NCBI GenBank assembly: GCA_008933045.1
Contig: WBXJ01000079.1
Span: 1 to 11,423, forward strand
Source of the DNA: Verrucomicrobiota bacterium
GTDB taxonomy: Bacteria; Verrucomicrobiota; Verrucomicrobiia; Limisphaerales; SXQI01
Length of the DNA: 11,423 nt
Direction of reading: 5' to 3'
Every line of letters begins with the position of its first letter. Within the stretch, counting starts at the first letter, position 1. Positions 7,562 to 11,423 of the stretch are shown piece by piece. The position numbers and the translations under genes are program-made. A model generated the notes under the pieces. The model was not told the DNA's origin. It ran no database searches and saw nothing but the letters and a program-made list of their open reading frames with translations.

Positions 7562-9103
7562 ATGAACGAGCAAATTGCGATTCTTGATTTTGGTTCGCAG
7601 TACACGCAAGTAATTGCACGGCGCATCCGTGAATGTAACGTGTATTCCGTCATCCTGCCGTTTGATGTTCCGGTCGAAGAACTCTCCGCCTTAAAACCCT
7701 CTGGGATCATCCTTTCGGGTGGCCCCAACAGTGTTTATGCCGAAAGCGCACCGATGCCGGACTCTGCGATTTTTAAACTGGGAATCCCGATTCTTGGCGT
7801 GTGTTATGGCCTCCAACTCATGGCTCATTTCCTTGGCGGCAAGGTTGAACCCGGCATGAAACGCGAGTATGGCAAGGGCACCCTTTCCATCACTGACGGC
7901 ACCTGTCCGCTCTTTAAAAAACTACCCGCCAAATTACAGGTTTGGAATTCCCATACGGATCGCTTGACCAAGCTGCCCAAAGGATTCAAGGCGGTGGCGG
8001 TTTCGGATAATTCACCCTACGCCGCGATCGAGAACCGTTCGCGCAATTTTTACGGTCTACAATTTCATCCTGAAGTCGTTCACACTCCTCGCGGTAAAGA
8101 CCTCATCGCCAATTTCGTCCACACCATCTGTGGATGCGGCAAGGATTGGAACATGCGAAGTTATCTCGACCAAGCGGTCGAAGATATTCAGAAGCAGGTA
8201 GGGTCCGAACGGGTTGTGTTAGGACTTTCTGGAGGCGTAGATTCCTCAGTCGCGGCCGCTCTACTCCACAAGGCGATCGGAGATCAACTCACTTGCATTT
8301 TCGTCAACAACGGCCTGCTCCGAGCTCGAGAGGCTGATGTCGTCCGGGAAGTTTTTGGTCGGCATTTTCAAATGCGGCTTCATTACGAGGACGCGACGAC
8401 ATTATTCCTGAAACGACTCAAAGCCGTGACCGATCCCGAGCGGAAGCGCAAGATTATCGGTAAGACGTTTATCGAAGTTTTTCAATCAGCCACAAAATCT
8501 GTCGGCAAAGCAATGTTTCTGGCGCAGGGCACGCTTTACCCAGACGTGATCGAATCAGTTCCTATCGCAGGGAATCCCGCAGCGATGATCAAAAGTCATC
8601 ACAACGTTGGCGGCTTGCCGAAGAACATGAAGTTCAAGCTGGTCGAACCGTTGAAATGCCTCTTCAAAGACGAAGTGCGACAACTGGGATTGGAGCTTGG
8701 TTTACCCAAAGAAATCGTTTTCCGTCAGCCGTTTCCCGGCCCAGGTCTCGCGGTCCGCATCCTAGGCGAAGTCACCCCACGCCGCTGTGAAATCTTGCGC
8801 AACGCCGATTCGATTGTGGTTGAAGAAATGAAGACCAGTGGATGGTACTATAAAACGTGGCAAAGCTTTGCCGTGCTTTTGCCCGTGCGCAGCGTCGGCG
8901 TCATGGGCGACGAACGCACCTACGATTACACCATCGCGCTACGAGTAGTTGAATCTCAGGATGGCATGACAGCAGATTGGGTAAAACTGCCCTACGAATT
9001 ACTTGAGACAATTTCATCCAGAATTTGTAATGAGGTTAAAGGGGTTAACCGCGTGTGCTTCGACATTTCTAGCAAACCCCCGGCAACCATCGAGTGGGAA
9101 TAG
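7562..9103 (+). CDS. guaA: GMP synthase (glutamine-hydrolysing) GuaA
   Basis: GuaA converts XMP, glutamine and ATP to GMP in de novo purine synthesis. The 513-aa product is a complete two-domain enzyme. The class I glutamine amidotransferase domain has GGPNSVY, GVCYGLQLM with nucleophile Cys81, and LQFHPEVVHT with His169 and Glu171. The ATP pyrophosphatase domain has the P-loop SGGVDSS (223-229), and the dimerisation domain has FPGPGLAVRILGEV and ends in the conserved PPATIEWE. ATG 7562 (MNEQIAILDFGSQYTQ) matches the normal family start and length. An in-frame ATG at 7517 would add 15 residues with no family counterpart. Neither has a Shine-Dalgarno sequence. The 98-base gap after the DUF255 gene holds no clear terminator, so read-through transcription is possible. 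No guaB is present. Confidence 0.97.
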   Translation: MNEQIAILDFGSQYTQVIARRIRECNVYSVILPFDVPVEELSALKPSGIILSGGPNSVYAESAPMPDSAIFKLGIPILGVCYGLQLMAHFLGGKVEPGMKREYGKGTLSITDGTCPLFKKLPAKLQVWNSHTDRLTKLPKGFKAVAVSDNSPYAAIENRSRNFYGLQFHPEVVHTPRGKDLIANFVHTICGCGKDWNMRSYLDQAVEDIQKQVGSERVVLGLSGGVDSSVAAALLHKAIGDQLTCIFVNNGLLRAREADVVREVFGRHFQMRLHYEDATTLFLKRLKAVTDPERKRKIIGKTFIEVFQSATKSVGKAMFLAQGTLYPDVIESVPIAGNPAAMIKSHHNVGGLPKNMKFKLVEPLKCLFKDEVRQLGLELGLPKEIVFRQPFPGPGLAVRILGEVTPRRCEILRNADSIVVEEMKTSGWYYKTWQSFAVLLPVRSVGVMGDERTYDYTIALRVVESQDGMTADWVKLPYELLETISSRICNEVKGVNRVCFDISSKPPATIEWE

Positions 9104-9151
9104 GTCTGCGATTAGGCTTGAGGCAGCCAATTCTCCATCCTCAATCAACCA

Positions 9152-9174
9152 GACATCGCCACTCGGACGATGTC
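9152..9174 (+). terminator. Hairpin downstream of guaA, terminator-like but lacking a T run
   Basis: GACATCG (9152-9158) pairs perfectly with CGATGTC (9168-9174). Inside the loop CC/GG can pair further with a single bulged A and an ACTC tetraloop. It lies 48 bases after the guaA stop. The following bases are AAAATCGAG, so it is not a classic intrinsic terminator. It could stabilise the 3' end of the guaA message or be an operator for the propeller gene. The rest of the 9104-9305 gap shows only a weaker TTGAGG/CCTCAA repeat (9118-9144). Confidence 0.4.
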
Positions 9175-9305
9175 AAAATCGAGTTCTGCTGAAGAAATTT
9201 CCATGAATGTCTGACAGTGAAATCGTCATTGCTGGATCAATCGCTCGACATTACTCTAGCCCAACAAACAATCCCATGGGCTACATTCAATCAATCCATA
9301 ACTTG

Positions 9306-10718
9306 ATGATTCGCAGTGTCATTTTTTTATTGATCGGCTCTCGAGGTATCCTTGTGGCGGTAATGTTCCTGCTGGAAATGAATCACCTCTCCGCACAAAC
9401 TAATATCGTTCCCGGGACCGTCCGTTGGGAATTCAAAACCTCTGACGTGATTCGCTCATCGGCAGCAACCGATGAAACCGGCACCGTTTATTTTGGCGGC
9501 TTGGATCACTCTCTCTACGCGTTGAGCAGTAAAACTGGAATCCAAAAATGGAAAACATCTCTCGGGAATTGGATTCGATCTTCACCAGCCTTAGATGGGT
9601 TAGGTGGTATTTATGTTGGATGTTACAATTCCAATTTTTATGGAATCAACGCCACTTCCGGTAAGGTTCGGTGGAGTTTCCCGACACGTGAACAAATCCA
9701 TTCCTCACCAGCGGTTGGTACGAATGGGTTAGTCTATTTTGGAAGTTTAGATCACTCAGTTTACGCCTTGGAGGCATCGACTGGTCGCAAGCGTTGGGAA
9801 TTCATCACCGGCGATCGCGTGTGGTCCTGTCCCGCGATCGGGCCCAACGGCAATATTTACATCGGATCCGATGACGATAAAATCTACGCACTCAATGGGG
9901 AGACCGGTGCAAAGGTATGGTCGGCGTATTCGGCTCGGTGTCAGAGTTCTCCGGCGATAGGGCGGGATGGTAGCGTTTATATCGGGGATAATGCCGGTGT
10001 CATGCGGGCGTTTAAAGGACTTACGGGGGCACCGTTGTGGACAGCCAACGTGCGCAGTTCCATTTATTCCTCTCCTATCTTGGGCCCTGACGGAACTCTT
10101 TATCACGGTTCTTATGACGGTTCAATGTATGCTCGCGACTCAAAAACTGGTGTACAAAAATGGGAGTTTAAGACGGGTTACTGGTTGCGATCGTCCCCAG
10201 CTCTGGGTCGCGATGGGATTCTTTATTTTGGTTCGGACGACAATATTTTCTATGCTGTGGACGCCAATACTGGCAAAGAACGATGGCGTTTTCAGGCTAC
10301 TGATGACATGTACGCGTCGCCGACCATTGGACAGGATGGCACTATTTACGTCGGTTCGGTGAATGGAACCTTTTACGCACTGGCTAGCAGCAGCTATGGA
10401 GGGGTTGCCGATTCAGATTGGCCAATGTTCCGACAGAGTGCTTCTCATCAATCTAGAAGTTTCTTCGCAGGTGCAGTTGCTCCGACTGTCAACGGTCTGA
10501 TTGTCGCTTCGAATTTCGAGGCAAACTCAAACCGATTAAAACTCTATTACTTGAGGGAGCCCAATTATCTGTATCACCTGCAATTTTCCACAAACTTAGT
10601 GTCGTGGCTTGATTACCCTTCACAGACCAACTCTTTAAATCCTGCCGAACTCTCGCTTCGGTTAGTGACAAATAGTCCGAGGCAATTCTTTAGAGTTGTT
10701 GTTAAAAAAACGCTTTAA
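9306..10718 (+). CDS. Secreted PQQ-like eight-bladed beta-propeller protein
   Basis: Exported repeat protein with a PQQ-type (BamB-like) beta-propeller. From ATG 9306 the product is 470 aa and starts with a signal peptide (MIRSVIFLLIG ... LSA-Q). Eight blades follow, each close to G.x.W.F.T....SSPA....G.IYFGS.D...YAL...TG, with the key Trp at residues 41, 82, 123, 164, 205, 245, 286 and 327. After the propeller comes DSDWPMFRQSASHQSR, then a C-terminal domain (about 424-470) with STNLVSW and PRQFFRV. It is unlikely to be a quinoprotein dehydrogenase: the repeats are short and no catalytic motifs are seen, so a binding or scaffold role is inferred. In-frame ATGs at 9207 and 9276 give longer forms with less typical signal peptides. 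No Shine-Dalgarno is visible. It ends 7 bases from the convergent ubiE stop. Confidence 0.88.
   Translation: MIRSVIFLLIGSRGILVAVMFLLEMNHLSAQTNIVPGTVRWEFKTSDVIRSSAATDETGTVYFGGLDHSLYALSSKTGIQKWKTSLGNWIRSSPALDGLGGIYVGCYNSNFYGINATSGKVRWSFPTREQIHSSPAVGTNGLVYFGSLDHSVYALEASTGRKRWEFITGDRVWSCPAIGPNGNIYIGSDDDKIYALNGETGAKVWSAYSARCQSSPAIGRDGSVYIGDNAGVMRAFKGLTGAPLWTANVRSSIYSSPILGPDGTLYHGSYDGSMYARDSKTGVQKWEFKTGYWLRSSPALGRDGILYFGSDDNIFYAVDANTGKERWRFQATDDMYASPTIGQDGTIYVGSVNGTFYALASSSYGGVADSDWPMFRQSASHQSRSFFAGAVAPTVNGLIVASNFEANSNRLKLYYLREPNYLYHLQFSTNLVSWLDYPSQTNSLNPAELSLRLVTNSPRQFFRVVVKKTL
9420..10400 (+). repeat. Eight coding tandem repeats of 41 codons (propeller blades)
   Basis: The blades of the propeller protein repeat every 41 codons (123 bases) except one 40-codon unit (blade 5). 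Blade 5 is the most degenerate, reading IGDNAGVMRAF where others have FGS.D...YAL. At DNA level the copies have diverged: only short stretches such as CGTTGGGAATTCA are shared by blades 1 and 4. This points to an old, stable repeat and not to recent slippage. Confidence 0.85.
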
Positions 10719-10725
10719 ACATTGC

Positions 10726-11423
10726 CTATGGGGTGATCGCCCAAGGTTTTCGTGCGTGATTGATGGTCATCACGCCTCCCAGAATATAGGTGATTTCTGA
10801 CCAATCTGCTCCGAGGTTCCTGAGCGCAGCTTCTACACCCTCTTGTGCAGGATAGTTGAGAAGCGATTCGTAAATGTAAGCATGGGTTGCCTCATTCCCG
10901 CAAAACAGCCGACCAAAGAGCGGAATTACCTTGCGCAAGTAGCCAAAGTAAACAGCCCGCAACAACGGTTGAGGTGGCTTGCCGAAATCCAGAATAAGAA
11001 TTCTACCCCCGGGACGCAATACCCGCCAAACCTCACGTAACCCCGCATCAAAATCAGCCAGGTTCCTTAAGCCGTAGCTGAGAGTAACCAAGTCAAACGA
11101 AGCATCCGGAACTGGAATCTTGAGCGCGTCGCATTGAATGAATTGGATCGACTCTTCCTTCCGCCGTTGGCGGGCTACGGCGAGCATGGGTTCGCTAAAA
11201 TCACAACCGATAACGCATGCCCCTGCTGCTGCCATCAGGAACGAAACGTCTCCTGTCCCACAGCAGAGGTCTAGCACTGGTTGCCCTTGAGTAACCATGC
11301 ACTCCTTGACTAACAGACGTTTCCAGAGCCGATGCATTCCAAAGCTTTGGAGATCATTGATCAGGTCGTAGCGCGGGGCGACCGTGGCAAAAAGATCCTC
11401 AACCCGTTCCGCACGACGAGAAC
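10726..11423 (-). CDS. ubiE: UbiE/MenG quinone methyltransferase, partial at right edge
   Basis: SAM-dependent C-methyltransferase that converts demethylmenaquinone to menaquinone (and 2-polyprenyl-6-methoxybenzoquinol in ubiquinone makers) at the membrane. Translation stays open to base 11423 and gives 231 residues. The part upstream of ATG 11337 reads VEDLFATVAPRYDLIND then LQSFGMHRLW, the conserved family N-terminus, so 11337 is not the start and the true one lies just beyond the window. Motifs are DLCCGTGD (11248-11271, SAM-binding motif I), GCDFSEPML, YGLRNLADFDAGLREVWRVL, RPGGRILILDFGKP, and a C-terminal GGVMTINHARK. The stop TAG is 7 bases from the end of the convergent propeller gene. 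Menaquinone is the likelier quinone given the suspected lineage, hence menG as an alternative name. Confidence 0.93.
   Translation of the reverse strand, partial: SRRAERVEDLFATVAPRYDLINDLQSFGMHRLWKRLLVKECMVTQGQPVLDLCCGTGDVSFLMAAAGACVIGCDFSEPMLAVARQRRKEESIQFIQCDALKIPVPDASFDLVTLSYGLRNLADFDAGLREVWRVLRPGGRILILDFGKPPQPLLRAVYFGYLRKVIPLFGRLFCGNEATHAYIYESLLNYPAQEGVEAALRNLGADWSEITYILGGVMTINHARKPWAITP

Noticed and set aside
9229..9257. Promoter candidate TTGCTG - 17 bases - TACTCT before the propeller gene
   Set aside because: Only three of six bases match in each box, which is expected by chance in this much sequence.
1..11423. A defence island, biosynthetic cluster or mobile element
   Set aside because: All large open frames belong to housekeeping or general exported families; no transposase, integrase, nuclease-effector pair, direct-repeat boundary or CRISPR-like spacing is visible.

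Overview
The window (11,423 bases) looks like ordinary chromosome from a member of the Verrucomicrobiota or a close relative in the PVC group. Three things point there: a Tat-exported Gfo/Idh/MocA oxidoreductase, a secreted beta-propeller whose C-terminal tail (STNLVSW ... PRQFFRV) resembles a tail I associate with many exported verrucomicrobial proteins, and an almost complete lack of Shine-Dalgarno sequences. The lineage call is inference; there is no rRNA gene or other marker to settle it. I see no insertion sequences, integrases, tRNAs, CRISPR arrays, phage genes or defence systems. Codon and base use look even throughout, so nothing suggests recent transfer.

Layout, left to right. (1) 10-1398 (+): Tat-signal Gfo/Idh/MocA oxidoreductase, closed by a textbook intrinsic terminator at 1421-1454. 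(2) 1462-2352 (+): ApbE-type FAD:protein FMN transferase without a signal peptide, starting only 8 bases after the terminator's T tract. (3) 2353-2490: short gap between convergent genes, nothing recognisable. (4) 5213-2491 (-): a compact, overlapping four-gene unit read leftwards: CPBP membrane protease, thiL, tsaE, tsaB. (5) 5214-5300: divergent gap carrying two overlapping inverted repeats against the next start codon. (6) 5301-7463 (+): thioredoxin-fold DUF255 (YyaL/SPATA20) protein with a predicted signal peptide. (7) 7562-9103 (+): guaA, GMP synthase. (8) 9104-9305: non-coding gap with a clear hairpin at 9152-9174. (9) 9306-10718 (+): eight-bladed PQQ-type beta-propeller. (10) 11423-10726 (-): ubiE/menG methyltransferase, cut by the right edge of the window.

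Functionally this is mostly housekeeping. TsaE and TsaB belong to the tRNA t6A37 modification machinery, ThiL makes thiamine diphosphate, GuaA makes GMP, and UbiE/MenG methylates the respiratory quinone (probably menaquinone). The thiL-tsaE-tsaB order matches the Bacillus subtilis ydiA-ydiB-ydiC cluster, but rimI and tsaD do not follow here. The exported or probably exported proteins (oxidoreductase, DUF255 protein, propeller) lie between these genes with no evident shared pathway. I found no convincing new multi-gene system. The points most worth a second look are the apbE start and terminator arrangement, the paired hairpins at 5273-5300, the predicted export of the DUF255 protein, the propeller tail, and the near absence of ribosome-binding sites.
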